Below, piece after piece: positions 7,928-16,682 of a stretch of DNA of 64,000 nt. Position 1 is the stretch's first letter. Each line of letters starts with the position of its first letter. A program made the translations under genes and the position numbers. A model generated the notes under the pieces. That model was not told where the DNA came from. It did not search any database and saw only the letters and a list, made by a program, of their open reading frames with translations. Origin of the DNA: Mesorhizobium sp. WSM3859 (GTDB lineage: Bacteria; Pseudomonadota; Alphaproteobacteria; Rhizobiales; Rhizobiaceae); assembly GCF_002295065.1 (NCBI RefSeq), contig NZ_NSGG01000003.1:248001-312000 (forward strand), written 5' to 3'.

Positions 7928-8204
7928 AACAGCGTTTCGTCAAACACCCCGATAGCCCCACAGAGCTGGCATAGCCTCTAACGGATTGTGATCTGGCGAG
8001 CCGTGGTTTTGGACGCCTGCGGCCCCCCCGACCGCTCTTTGATGCTGCGGCAGCCATCGCCGCATTGACGGCTATGGCCGCCTTCGCCCTTGCCTTGAAG
8101 CGATAGGCCCCTAGTTGGGGCCGTTCGCCGCATCCGGGCAATCCGACCCGGTTTTGCATCAAATCACCGTCACTGTGACCAAATGAGATTGCGAGGCTCG
8201 ACCC

Positions 8205-9270
8205 GTGCATTCGCCATTGGACCGCATCCCGGTATCGATCATCATCCCGAATTATAACTACGAACAGTTTTTGGGACGCGCCATCGACAGCGCCCTGGAA
8301 CAGGACCACCGCAATGTCGAGGTCGTGGTCGTCGACGACGCTTCGACCGACGCGTCGGTCGCCGTCTATCGAATCCTATGGCGACAAGATCCGTCCGTGC
8401 CTCAGGCGCAGGAATGGCGGGCATGCCGCCGCATTCAACACCGGGTTCGAGGCGAGCACCGGAGAGATCATTCTTTTCCTCGACGCCGACGACTATCTCT
8501 ATCCGAACGCCGTCTCCGAGGTCCTGGACGAGTGGGACGAGGATGTCGTCCAGGCACAATTCCGACTGCATCTCGTCGATGAGGACCAGCAGATCAAGGA
8601 TGTCTTTCCCCCTCCGGAACAGCCGTTCGATTCGGGCGACGTCGTCCCGCAATTGCTGCGAAAGGGACGCTACTATACGACCGTGACAAGCGGGTTGGCG
8701 TTCGACCGCGAGGCGCTGGAACCGATAATGCCCATGCCTGAAAGCGATTTCCGGCAAGGCGCCGATGGCTATCTCGCGACACTCGCGCCGCTTCACGGAG
8801 AGGTAAAATCCATCGACTCCTGCCTTGGCGCCTACCGCATCCACGGTTCCAACCATTCGGTCTTTGCCGAAAAGCTTGCCGAGCGGGCGCGCTGGCGCAT
8901 GCAGCATGATTTCCGGCGCCTCGAAGCCTTGTCCGGCCGGGCGGCCGAGATCGGCTTGACCGTGCCGCCGGATGCCGGCCTTCGCGATCCGGTTCATCTG
9001 GAAGAGCGGCTGGCTTCGCTCTGCGTCGACGAGCCCCGGCATCCGGTTGCGACCGACTCCCGGCTGGGGCTCGCAAGAGCGGGCGCCGCCGCCAGCCTGG
9101 AAATGAGAGCATCCTGGCGGCGGCGGGCTGCCCTGGCAGCCTGGTTCCTTTGCATCGGAATCCTGCCGCGGCGCATGGGCAACGCGGTCCTGGCATGGAA
9201 ACTGGTCGCATCGTCCAGACCGGCAGTTCTCACGCGGCTGTCGAAAACCATCCGTCGCGTGACGAATTAG
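8205..9270 (+). pseudogene. Family 2 glycosyltransferase, interrupted by a one-base frameshift
   Basis: Two adjoining frames make one GT2 enzyme of about 355 residues. The first (GTG 8205) gives V-S-I-I-I-P-N-Y-N-Y-E and V-V-V-V-D-D-A-S-T-D, the nucleotide-sugar binding start. The second (open to 9270) gives E-S-Y-G-D-K-I, R-N-G-G-H-A-A-A-F-N-T-G-F and I-L-F-L-D-A-D-D-Y-L, the metal-binding D-x-D region. The frame changes near 8367: GTCTATCGAATCC would read GTCATCGAATCC without one extra T and would restore V-A-V-I-E-S-Y-G-D. The C-terminal half lacks a clear membrane helix except a hydrophobic stretch near the end (A-A-L-A-A-W-F-L-C-I-G-I-L). It is either a pseudogene or a read error. The GTG start is tentative. 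Confidence 0.75.
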
Positions 9271-9396
9271 GTTCTGGGCATGCCGGCCGCGAGCGCCGGC
9301 TCAATGGGATTTTTGGGTGCGATCTCAGGATCGCGACCGTTTCTGGTTTGTTCACATTTCGCTGGCATCGCTTGCCGCCAAGGTTAAACTTGGCGC

Positions 9397-9906
9397 ATGG
9401 GGGAAGCGATTCGCATCATCGGCATCGATCCGGGCCTGAGGCGCACCGGATGGGGCATCATCGACAGCCTCGGCAATTCGCTGCGCTTCGTCGCGTCCGG
9501 CACCGTTCGTTCGGACGACAAGGCGCCGCTCGCTACGCGGCTCTGCCAGCTGCATGACGGGCTGGCCGAGGTGCTGCATCAGGCCATGCCGCATGAGGCG
9601 GCCGTCGAACAGACTTTCGTCAACAAGGACGCGACGGCGACGCTGAAGCTGGGCCAGGCGCGTGGCATCGCCATGCTGGTGCCGGCGCGCGCCGGGCTGG
9701 TCGTCGCCGAATATGCCCCCAATGCGGTCAAGAAGGCGGTGATCGGTGTCGGCCACGGGGAGAAAAAGCAGATCCATATGATGGTCAAGGTGCTGATGCC
9801 GAGGGCGGTCTTCGATACCGACGACGCCGCCGACGCCCTTGCCATCGCCATCTGCCATGCGCATCACCGCCCGAGCGTCGCCTATCGGATGGCGGCGGCG
9901 GGATGA
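9397..9906 (+). CDS. ruvC: Crossover junction endodeoxyribonuclease RuvC
   Basis: RuvC resolves Holliday junctions moved by RuvAB. The 169-residue protein has the RNase H-like fold and four acidic catalytic residues: Asp11 in I-G-I-D-P-G-L-R, Glu71 in A-V-E-Q-T-F-V, and Asp143/Asp146 in [10 protein letters not shown]. It is the first gene of ruvC-ruvA-ruvB; ruvA starts 10 bp downstream. ATG 9397 gives the family's standard start. Confidence 0.97.
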   Translation: MGEAIRIIGIDPGLRRTGWGIIDSLGNSLRFVASGTVRSDDKAPLATRLCQLHDGLAEVLHQAMPHEAAVEQTFVNKDATATLKLGQARGIAMLVPARAGLVVAEYAPNAVKKAVIGVGHGEKKQIHMMVKVLMPRAVFDTDDAADALAIAICHAHHRPSVAYRMAAAG

Positions 9907-9916
9907 GGGGACAATC

Positions 9917-10537
9917 ATGATCGGCAAGCTGAAAGGCACGCTGGACGAGATCGACGAGGATAGCTGCCTCATCGACGTGCATGGCGTCGGCTATGTCGCC
10001 CATTGCTCGGCGCGCACGCTGGCATCATTGCCGTCACCCGGCGAGGCGGTGGTGCTGTTCATCGAGACCTATGTGCGCGAGGACATGATCCGCCTCTACG
10101 GCTTCCAGAGCGGACTGGAGCGCGAGTGGTTCCGGCTCTTGATGAACAATGTGCAGGGCGTCGGCGCCAAGGTGGCGCTGGCGGTGCTGTCGACGCTGGC
10201 GCCGGCCGACCTCGCCAACGCGATCGCGCTGCGCGACATCGCCATGGTTTCCCGCGCGCCCGGCGTCGGCAAGAAAGTGGCCGAGCGCATCGTCACCGAA
10301 TTGCGCACCAAGGCCCCGGCCTATGCTGGCGCGGCCACCGGCACGATCGGCCTCAAGCAGGAACTTGGCGAAGGGGTGGCAGCAGCACCGATCACGGATG
10401 CGGTCTCGGCGCTCGTCAATCTCGGCTATTCGCGCGACATAGCTGCTAACGCGGTTGCGGCGGCGCTGAAATCGGCCGGCGAGGGCGCCGACGCGTCCAA
10501 GCTGATCCGCTTCGGGCTGAAGGAACTGGCGCGGTGA
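9917..10537 (+). CDS. ruvA: Holliday junction branch migration protein RuvA
   Basis: RuvA binds the four-way junction as a tetramer and loads the RuvB motors. The 206 residues comprise the N-terminal OB fold ([12 protein letters not shown] through V-G-Y-V), two helix-hairpin-helix motifs ([14 protein letters not shown] and [12 protein letters not shown]) and the flexible C-terminal RuvB-binding domain (L-V-N-L-G-Y-S). The start at 9917 was chosen over an upstream in-frame codon inside ruvC because MIGKL is the family start. It sits between ruvC (10 bp) and ruvB (43 bp). Confidence 0.97.
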   Translation: MIGKLKGTLDEIDEDSCLIDVHGVGYVAHCSARTLASLPSPGEAVVLFIETYVREDMIRLYGFQSGLEREWFRLLMNNVQGVGAKVALAVLSTLAPADLANAIALRDIAMVSRAPGVGKKVAERIVTELRTKAPAYAGAATGTIGLKQELGEGVAAAPITDAVSALVNLGYSRDIAANAVAAALKSAGEGADASKLIRFGLKELAR

Positions 10538-10580
10538 GGCGACGCTTGTTCCGCCATCGGTCCTATGCAAGGAAGGCGGC

Positions 10581-11618
10581 ATGAACCTTTCGCCCCGCCT
10601 CATTGCCCCCGACAAGCGCGGCGAGGATGCCGATCAGACGCTGCGGCCGCAGTCGCTCGACGAGTTTGTCGGCCAGGCGGCGGTGCGCGCTAATCTCAAG
10701 GTCTTCGTCGACGCCGCCAAGAGCCGCGGCGAGGCGCTCGACCATGTGCTGTTCGTCGGCCCGCCCGGGCTCGGCAAGACGACGCTGGCGCAGATCATGG
10801 CGCGCGAGCTCGGCGTCAATTTCCGCTCGACCTCCGGCCCGGTCATCGCCAAGGCCGGCGACCTCGCGGCGCTGCTCACCAATCTCGAGGAGCGCGATGT
10901 CCTCTTCATCGACGAGATCCACCGCCTCAATCCGGCGGTCGAGGAAATCCTCTATCCGGCCATGGAGGATTTCCAGCTCGACCTGATCATCGGCGAGGGG
11001 CCGGCGGCGCGCTCGGTCAAGATCGACCTTGCCCGCTTTACCCTGGTCGCGGCGACGACAAGGCTCGGGCTTCTCACCAATCCGCTGCGCGACCGCTTCG
11101 GCATTCCGGTGCGGCTCAATTTCTACACGGTCGAGGAGCTGGAGCAGATCGTGCGCCGGGGCGCCCGGATTCTCTCTATGCCGCTCGGCGACGACGGCGC
11201 GGTCGAGATCGCGCGCCGCGCGCGCGGCACGCCGCGCATCGCCGGCCGGCTGTTGCGCCGCGTGCGCGACTTCGCCAGTGTCGCCGGCGCCGCGCATGTC
11301 GACAGGAAGATCGCCGACGAGGCGCTGACAAGGCTGGAGGTGGACGCGCTCGGCCTCGACGCGCTCGACCGCCGTTATCTGTCGATGATCGCGCGCAATT
11401 TCGGCGGCGGGCCGGTCGGCATCGAGACGATCGCGGCCGGGCTCTCCGAGCCGCGCGACGCGATCGAGGACATCATCGAGCCGTATCTCATCCAGCAGGG
11501 TTTCATCCAGCGCACGCCGCGCGGACGGGTGCTGACCGCCAATGCCTGGCGCCATCTCGGTCTCGACCCGCCGAAAGACATCGCCCAGCAGCAGATCAGC
11601 CTGTTCCAGGAAGAGTAA
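10581..11618 (+). CDS. ruvB: Holliday junction DNA helicase RuvB
   Basis: RuvB is the hexameric AAA+ motor for branch migration. The 345-residue protein shows the N-terminal signature [11 protein letters not shown], Walker A G-P-P-G-L-G-K-T (60-67), Walker B with D-E-I-H (111-114), sensor T-R-L-G-L-L (A-T-T-R) and the C-terminal winged helix with R-G-R-V-L-T. ATG 10581 is preceded by AAGGAGG-like sequence (CAAGGAAGG). It ends the ruvCAB set; a 136-bp gap follows before the phosphoesterase gene. Confidence 0.98.
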   Translation: MNLSPRLIAPDKRGEDADQTLRPQSLDEFVGQAAVRANLKVFVDAAKSRGEALDHVLFVGPPGLGKTTLAQIMARELGVNFRSTSGPVIAKAGDLAALLTNLEERDVLFIDEIHRLNPAVEEILYPAMEDFQLDLIIGEGPAARSVKIDLARFTLVAATTRLGLLTNPLRDRFGIPVRLNFYTVEELEQIVRRGARILSMPLGDDGAVEIARRARGTPRIAGRLLRRVRDFASVAGAAHVDRKIADEALTRLEVDALGLDALDRRYLSMIARNFGGGPVGIETIAAGLSEPRDAIEDIIEPYLIQQGFIQRTPRGRVLTANAWRHLGLDPPKDIAQQQISLFQEE

Positions 11619-11754
11619 CGCAGATTTGTTCGCCGCTCGGCCAAGCAAGGGGCCGATCTGCGCGGAATCTGCGCGCCTTGGCCCAGCTCAGGGCGCAATT
11701 GGCGCCTTTAAGGCAGCTTATATGTTGCAATCCCAAGGGGGCTTGGGCCGATCC

Positions 11755-12657
11755 ATGATCACCAGACGCGCTTTCCTGCGCCTTGTCGGCGGCTCGGCCT
11801 TCGCCATGGTGTCGCTCGGCGCCTATGCGGTCGGCATCGAGCCGATGCTGCTGACGCATGTGAAGCGCTACGCGCTGACGCCGCCGCACTGGCCGGCCGG
11901 GCTTAAGCTGCGCGTCGTGGCGCTGGCCGACATCCATGCCTGCCGTCCATGGATGACGCCGGAGCGGATTGCAGCGCTTGCCGAACAGACCAATGCGCTG
12001 CAGCCAGACGTCATCGTCATGCTCGGCGACTACCCTGCCGGAACCCGGATGGTTACCGGCTGGGTGAACGCATCGGAGTGGGCGCCGGCGCTCTCCGGGC
12101 TCAAGGCGCCGCTCGGCGTGTTCTCGATCCTCGGCAATCACGACTGGTGGGAGGATCGCGCCGCCCAGGCCGCCGGAGCCGGGCCGACCATCTCGCGCAA
12201 GGCGCTGGAGGCGGTCGGCATACCGGTGCTGGAGAACGACGTCGTGCGCCTGGAAAAGGACGGCAAAGGCTTCTGGATTGCGGGGCTGGCCGATCAGATT
12301 GCGCTGCTGCCGGACAGGGCAAAGGGCCGCTATGGGCTCACCGGTCTCGACGACCTGCCCGGCACGTTGGCCAAGGTCGGCGACAGGGATCCCATCATCC
12401 TGCTCGCGCATGAGCCGGACATTTTTCCGAAAGTGCCGTGGCGGGTCTCGCTGACGCTGTCCGGACACACGCATGGCGGACAGGTGCGGCTGTTCGGTTA
12501 TTCGCCGGTCGTGCCTTCCGCCTATGGCAATCGCTATGCTTACGGCCATGTCGTCGAGAACGACCGCAACCTGATCGTCTCTGGCGGTCTCGGCTTCAGC
12601 GTCGCCCCGATCCGTTTCGGTGTGCGGCCGGAGATATTGCAGATCGATTTAGGCTGA
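11755..12657 (+). CDS. Tat-exported metallophosphoesterase
   Basis: The 300-residue protein belongs to the calcineurin-like phosphoesterase family (YkuE/YaeI type). It begins MITRRAFLRLVGG followed by a hydrophobic stretch; the twin arginine in R-R-A-F-L-R-L points to Tat export. Metal-binding motifs are all present: A-D-I-H, G-D-Y, G-N-H-D-W-W, and the C-terminal S-G-H-T-H-G-G-Q. Relatives hydrolyse lipid or nucleotide phosphoesters at the membrane (YaeI in E. coli is a phosphodiesterase). An in-frame ATG 11 codons upstream is possible, but would place residues before the twin-arginine motif. The convergent GST gene ends 9 bp downstream. Confidence 0.9.
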   Translation: MITRRAFLRLVGGSAFAMVSLGAYAVGIEPMLLTHVKRYALTPPHWPAGLKLRVVALADIHACRPWMTPERIAALAEQTNALQPDVIVMLGDYPAGTRMVTGWVNASEWAPALSGLKAPLGVFSILGNHDWWEDRAAQAAGAGPTISRKALEAVGIPVLENDVVRLEKDGKGFWIAGLADQIALLPDRAKGRYGLTGLDDLPGTLAKVGDRDPIILLAHEPDIFPKVPWRVSLTLSGHTHGGQVRLFGYSPVVPSAYGNRYAYGHVVENDRNLIVSGGLGFSVAPIRFGVRPEILQIDLG

Positions 12658-12665
12658 ACCTTCCA

Positions 12666-13355
12666 TCAGCTGGCGCGGATGGGGGTGCCGTCGGCTTCGT
12701 ACCCGGTGATGCCGGGCTCCCACCACAGCACCGGATTGTTTCGGAAGCTGGCGCGATCTTCCATCCTGTCCACAAGGGCGCGGGTTTTCGGATGCGCGTC
12801 GAGCCGGGTATCCAGGTCCAGAGGCCGGTTGGCGATAAAGCGAAGGTGGCAGGTCAGAAAAATGTCGTGGACCGACACGACCTTGCCGAAAAGTCCCTCG
12901 CCGTCGCGGTCGATCCGCTCTTCCAGCCACCCGATCAGATGGGCAATGCGTTCGGCGCAGCGCGTCAGATGCGAATTGCCGTGATGCCTCACTCCGGACC
13001 ACTGCATCTGGCTGATCGTCGTCGCGGCAGTGCCCAACGTCTGGATCGAAGCAAAGAGCAGGCGGTCCTGCCATTCCGATCCGGCCCGCCACATCGAGGG
13101 TGCCAGAGCCGGATCACGCTCGACGCGCTGCGGATAGGTGGCGAGCAGATATTCGGCGATCACTCCGCTTTCCCACAGCGTCAGGTCGCCATCGCGTAAC
13201 GTCGGAACCTGAAGCGCCGGCGTCCATTCGGCGCGGGACGCGGCGGATGGCGTTGTCGTCTCCTCCCGGCGCTCGTAGTCGAGGCCGATTTCGTCGAGCA
13301 CGACGCGAATGCCGCGCGCGAAAGGTGACCCGGTCGTGTAAAGCAGCGAGCGCAT
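12666..13355 (-). CDS. Glutathione S-transferase family protein
   Basis: A 229-residue GST with the thioredoxin-like N-terminal domain (M-R-S-L-L-Y-T-T-G-S-P-F-A-R-G-I-R-V-V-L-D-E-I-G-L) and an all-helical C-terminal domain. V-P-T-L and L-W-E-S-G-V-I-A-E-Y-L are the cis-Pro and glutathione gamma-glutamyl binding motifs. Ser10 of S-P-F-A-R is the probable catalytic residue. The start at 13355 gives the normal GST N-terminus; a much longer open frame upstream is antisense-phase shadow of the GH5 gene. The substrate is unknown. Confidence 0.9.
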   Translation of the reverse strand: MRSLLYTTGSPFARGIRVVLDEIGLDYERREETTTPSAASRAEWTPALQVPTLRDGDLTLWESGVIAEYLLATYPQRVERDPALAPSMWRAGSEWQDRLLFASIQTLGTAATTISQMQWSGVRHHGNSHLTRCAERIAHLIGWLEERIDRDGEGLFGKVVSVHDIFLTCHLRFIANRPLDLDTRLDAHPKTRALVDRMEDRASFRNNPVLWWEPGITGYEADGTPIRAS

Positions 13356-13402
13356 AGCCCCAATCCCAGATGCCAGCGCAGAAATGGTAGCATCGCTGGT
13401 GA

Positions 13403-14656
13403 CTAACGCGGAAGTTGGCGAATTACATCCATCACGTCGGGTTCCGCCTTCTCGCCATCGAACGCGTTGACGACACCGAAGGCGCCGCCATAGCTCCACA
13501 CCGACCAGGAAAAGCCATGCGCCTCGGCGCGGGCGATCATGTCGCGCACATAGGCCGCGCGGTACGCGGGCGGCATGACAAAGCCGTTGCCATATTCCTT
13601 GCGGATCATGCCGAATTCGCCAAGCGTGATATCCTGCGGCTTGACGCCGTTGGCCGTCGCCCAGGCCTCGACCGTCCTGAAAGGCGCATCCATGACGGCG
13701 GCCAGCTTTTCGGGACTGTCCATCGTCGCCACCTGCTCGTCGAGATAGGCGAGTAGGCCGCTCTGCCGCGTCCAGGGCGCCTCGGCCCTGATCCTGTCGC
13801 GGATCGTGTCCAGCGTCATGTCCAACCGCGCCTTCGGAACGGCCGTCAGCGGGTAGGGCAGGCCGGTGACATGTTGGATGAAGTCGCCAGCCCAGGTCGC
13901 GCCCTGGTGTGTCAGAAGGAACGGATCGTAGGAATGGAAGCTCCAGATGATGTTGTCGTCCGCGATCGTCCCGGGGTCGATCCTGGCCAGGGACTCCGCG
14001 TTTGAATAGCAGCCGCCGGTCAGAATCAGCGTGAGCCTGGTGGCGGAAGCTCGCGCGGCCGCGAACAGCTTTCTCTGGCGGTCGGGCCAAAGATTGGTGC
14101 CGTTCGCGTCGCAATCGACGATCGGCTCGTTCATCAGCTCCAGTGCTACCTGCTTCGGGTCTTCCCGGGCGAGCGTCTTTGCCATGTTGCGCACGACCTC
14201 GGCATAGGCATCGAAGACGGCCGGGTCGTCCATCACCTGCCCCATGCCGATCTTGCGGTTGCCGCCGGCCGGGATCAGATGCAGGTCGACGATCACCTTC
14301 AGGCCGGCGCGGTTGATCATGCGCGCCGAGTCGAGCACGCTGGCATAGAGGTCGTCGCGAAGGGCCGCGGTCCGGTCCGAAAGAAAGGGCGAGGGATCGA
14401 CCGGCATGCGCAGGAAATCGAGACCAGCATCCTTGAGCGCCTTGAGGTCGTCCTCCCTGAGGAATTTGCGCCACTCCGGATAGGGCAGGATCGCCTGGCG
14501 GTCGCCCCATTTGTCCTCGGTCGGCCAGGTGACCCATTGGTCGAGATTGAGGCCGCGTTTCATCGAGAACGTCGCCGCTCCGGCTGGAAGCACAAGCACG
14601 GCGAGCGCAAGCAGCGCTGCCAGCAAGGTCTTGATCATCGTGCCCAACAGTGCCAT
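13403..14656 (-). CDS. Secreted glycoside hydrolase family 5 (cellulase-like)
   Basis: A 417-residue GH5 enzyme with a signal peptide (about residues 8-28, cleavage near P-A-G-A-A). The acid/base Glu177 lies in A-L-E-L-M-N-E-P and the nucleophile Glu347 in T-L-G-E-F-G-M. V-D-L-H-L-I-P and S-F-H-S-Y-D-P-F are further subsite motifs. It should act on beta-1,4 or related glucans outside the cytoplasm; rhizobial GH5 enzymes often accompany exopolysaccharide or cellulose handling, though no such cluster is adjacent. A start at the internal Met7 (14638) is equally possible. It diverges from ybgC with only 53 bp between. Confidence 0.85.
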   Translation of the reverse strand: MALLGTMIKTLLAALLALAVLVLPAGAATFSMKRGLNLDQWVTWPTEDKWGDRQAILPYPEWRKFLREDDLKALKDAGLDFLRMPVDPSPFLSDRTAALRDDLYASVLDSARMINRAGLKVIVDLHLIPAGGNRKIGMGQVMDDPAVFDAYAEVVRNMAKTLAREDPKQVALELMNEPIVDCDANGTNLWPDRQRKLFAAARASATRLTLILTGGCYSNAESLARIDPGTIADDNIIWSFHSYDPFLLTHQGATWAGDFIQHVTGLPYPLTAVPKARLDMTLDTIRDRIRAEAPWTRQSGLLAYLDEQVATMDSPEKLAAVMDAPFRTVEAWATANGVKPQDITLGEFGMIRKEYGNGFVMPPAYRAAYVRDMIARAEAHGFSWSVWSYGGAFGVVNAFDGEKAEPDVMDVIRQLPR

Positions 14657-14709
14657 CCCGTTCCCGCGCGAGAGACACCTGCCCTTCTGGGCCAGAAAAG
14701 GAAAGCGCG

Positions 14710-15183
14710 ATGGACGATCATGGTGAATCGGCGGCGCTCAGCGCCGGGCTTTCCGGCGCGCTGACGGATTTCGGCCATCGGCTAATGGCCAGGGTCTATT
14801 ATGCCGATACCGATTTCTCCGGCGTCGTCTATCATGCGCGCTATCTCGAATTCCTCGAGCGCGGCCGCTCCGACTATCTGCGGCTGACCGGCGTCCATCA
14901 CACCGAGCTCCTGGACGGCAAGCATGGCGAGCGCATCGTCTGGGTGGTGCGGCGCATGGAGATCGATTTCCGCTCGCCGGCGCGCATGGACGATATCCTG
15001 ACCATCGACACCCGAACCGACGACATTTCCGGCGCGCGCATCTTCATGGGGCAGCAGTTGAAACGCGGCGGGGAGGTGCTGGTGGAGGCGAGAGTCGAGG
15101 CGGCGATCGTCGGCGAAAGCGGCCGCCCGAAACGTTTCCCGAAGGAGTGGATTGCCGCCTTCATGCCGAAAACGACGGCCTGA
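14710..15183 (+). CDS. ybgC: Tol-Pal system acyl-CoA thioesterase YbgC
   Basis: A 157-residue hotdog-fold thioesterase. The active-site block reads R-V-Y-Y-A-D-T-D-F-S-G-V-V-Y-H-A-R-Y-L-E-F-L, with the conserved Asp and the Y-H-A-R-Y helix, followed by E-R-G-R-S-D-Y-L-R. YbgC acts on acyl-CoA or acyl-ACP and is encoded next to tolQ in many proteobacteria. ATG 14710 is preferred to an upstream in-frame ATG because it avoids an unrelated Arg-rich lead. It is followed by a 310-bp gap before tolQ, unusually long for this cluster. Confidence 0.93.
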   Translation: MDDHGESAALSAGLSGALTDFGHRLMARVYYADTDFSGVVYHARYLEFLERGRSDYLRLTGVHHTELLDGKHGERIVWVVRRMEIDFRSPARMDDILTIDTRTDDISGARIFMGQQLKRGGEVLVEARVEAAIVGESGRPKRFPKEWIAAFMPKTTA

Positions 15184-15493
15184 TCTTCAGCGCCGGCCGG
15201 TTCTATCAAAGGCATTAACTCGACGGTTCCCGGCAGGCTCTGCTGATGGTCAAGCGCGGCAATGCGCCGCGCCTGACATCCTAACCCATCCTTAACCATA
15301 ACGGTTCATGAAGGAATCGGCGAAGATTGGCGCAATTCGCGCGCCTTCCTTTCACCAACATTTGCCTCGAAAAGGCCGCGAAACGGTGCATTCGAGGCGT
15401 GTCCCGCAAGCTTCACGCTTCGCGCGATCGGACCAAAGGGATGCCCATGGGCGAGCCGCCAGCGATGCCCGGAAAATCTTAAGGACTTAAGTC
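15184..15493. other. Gap between ybgC and tolQ
   Basis: 310 bp with no convincing gene. A 60-codon frame at 15308-15490 is Arg/His-rich, has no ribosome site and no recognisable family. The stretch contains TTAACC at 15289 and CTTAAGGACTTAAG just before tolQ (15478-15491). It probably carries the tolQRAB promoter, but no clear -35/-10 pair is visible. Confidence 0.5.
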
Positions 15494-16204
15494 ATGGAAA
15501 ACGTCGCACTCGCCGATCCGGCAGCGCATTTATCGATCTGGGCGCTGTTCATACAGGCCGGCTGGGTGGTCAAGCTGGTCATGATCGGCCTGCTCTGCGC
15601 CTCGATCTGGACCTGGGCCATCATCATCGACAAGCTCGTTGCCTATAGCCGGATGCGGATGGCGCTCAACCGCTTCGAGCAGGTGTTCTGGTCGGGTCAG
15701 TCGCTGGAGGACCTCTACCGCACGCTGGCCGACCGCAAAACCACCGGCATGGGCGCGATCTTCGTCGCCGCCATGCGCGAGTGGAAGAAAAGCTTTGAGA
15801 AGGGAGCGAAATCGGCGCTGGCGCTGCAGACCCGCATCGACAAGGCGATGGACCTGGCGCTGACGCGCGAGATGGAGAAGCTGGAGGGACGCCTCGGCTT
15901 TCTCGCCACCACCGGCTCGGCAGCGCCGTTCATCGGCCTGTTCGGCACCGTCATCGGTATCATGACGTCGTTCCAGGCGATCGCGGCCTCGAAGAACACC
16001 AGCCTTTCGGTTGTGGCGCCCGGCATTGCCGAGGCGCTGCTCGCCACCGCCATCGGCCTGCTCGCGGCCATTCCGGCGGTTATCGCCTACAACAAGCTGT
16101 CATCGGACGCGAACAAGATCGGCATGCGCATGGAAGGGTTCGCGGACGAGTTCTCCGCCATACTCTCGCGCCAAATCGATGAAAAAGTAGCGCAGAAGGC
16201 CTGA
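15494..16204 (+). CDS. tolQ: Tol-Pal system protein TolQ
   Basis: TolQ is the ExbB/MotA-like inner-membrane proton-channel subunit that energises TolA. The 236 residues hold three transmembrane segments: one near residues 17-40 (W-V-V-K-L-V-M-I-G-L-L) and two after residue 135 (G-F-L-A-T-T-G-S-A-A-P-F-I-G-L-F-G-T-V and A-L-L-A-T-A-I-G-L-L-A-A-I-P-A-V). The G-L-F-G-T-V-x-G-I motif and the Ala/Ile-Pro helix are typical. tolR follows 9 bp downstream. Confidence 0.97.
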   Translation: MENVALADPAAHLSIWALFIQAGWVVKLVMIGLLCASIWTWAIIIDKLVAYSRMRMALNRFEQVFWSGQSLEDLYRTLADRKTTGMGAIFVAAMREWKKSFEKGAKSALALQTRIDKAMDLALTREMEKLEGRLGFLATTGSAAPFIGLFGTVIGIMTSFQAIAASKNTSLSVVAPGIAEALLATAIGLLAAIPAVIAYNKLSSDANKIGMRMEGFADEFSAILSRQIDEKVAQKA

Positions 16205-16213
16205 GGAACGATC

Positions 16214-16675
16214 ATGGGGATGTCTGCTGCAGGGGCAAGTGGATCGGGGCGAGGCGGACGCGGCCACAGGCGGCGTGGCCGGCACCACGCCCTGATGTCG
16301 GAAATCAACGTCACGCCGATGGTCGACGTGATGCTGGTGCTTTTGATCATCTTCATGGTCGCGGCGCCGCTCTTGACGGTCGGCGTGCCGATCGACCTCC
16401 CAGAGACGAAAGCCAAAGCACTGAATGTGGACACGCAGCCGATCACCATTTCGATCGGCGCCAATGGCGAGATCCACCTGCAGGAAACCGAGATCCCGCT
16501 CGACGAGCTGGTAGCCAAGCTGCAGGCGATCTCGAAGACCGGTTATGACGAGCGCATCTTCATCCGCGGCGACAAGGCTACCAATTACGGCGCCGCGATG
16601 AAGGTGATGGGTCTCATTCAGGATGCCGGTTACAAGAATATCGGCCTGATCTCGCTGCAGGAACAGGATCAGTAG
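16214..16675 (+). CDS. tolR: Tol-Pal system protein TolR
   Basis: TolR is the ExbD-like partner of TolQ. The 153-residue protein has a short basic Gly-rich N-terminus, then M-S-E-I-N-V-T-P-M-V-D-V-M-L-V-L-L-I-I-F-M-V, in which the single transmembrane helix carries the conserved proton-relay Asp (P-M-V-D-V). A periplasmic domain follows with I-F-I-R-G-D-K and a C-terminal G-Y-x-N-I-G-L. Stop to tolA start is 7 bp; the genes form one operon. Confidence 0.97.
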   Translation: MGMSAAGASGSGRGGRGHRRRGRHHALMSEINVTPMVDVMLVLLIIFMVAAPLLTVGVPIDLPETKAKALNVDTQPITISIGANGEIHLQETEIPLDELVAKLQAISKTGYDERIFIRGDKATNYGAAMKVMGLIQDAGYKNIGLISLQEQDQ

Positions 16676-16682
16676 ACGCCAA

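Noticed and set aside
12666-14678. A single 670-codon minus-strand gene
   Set aside because: Only its first 690 bases (from 13355) match a known family (GST). The rest is a wrong-frame shadow of the GH5 gene.
15308-15490. A 60-codon gene before tolQ
   Set aside because: No ribosome site, no similarity, biased composition; more likely part of the tol promoter region.
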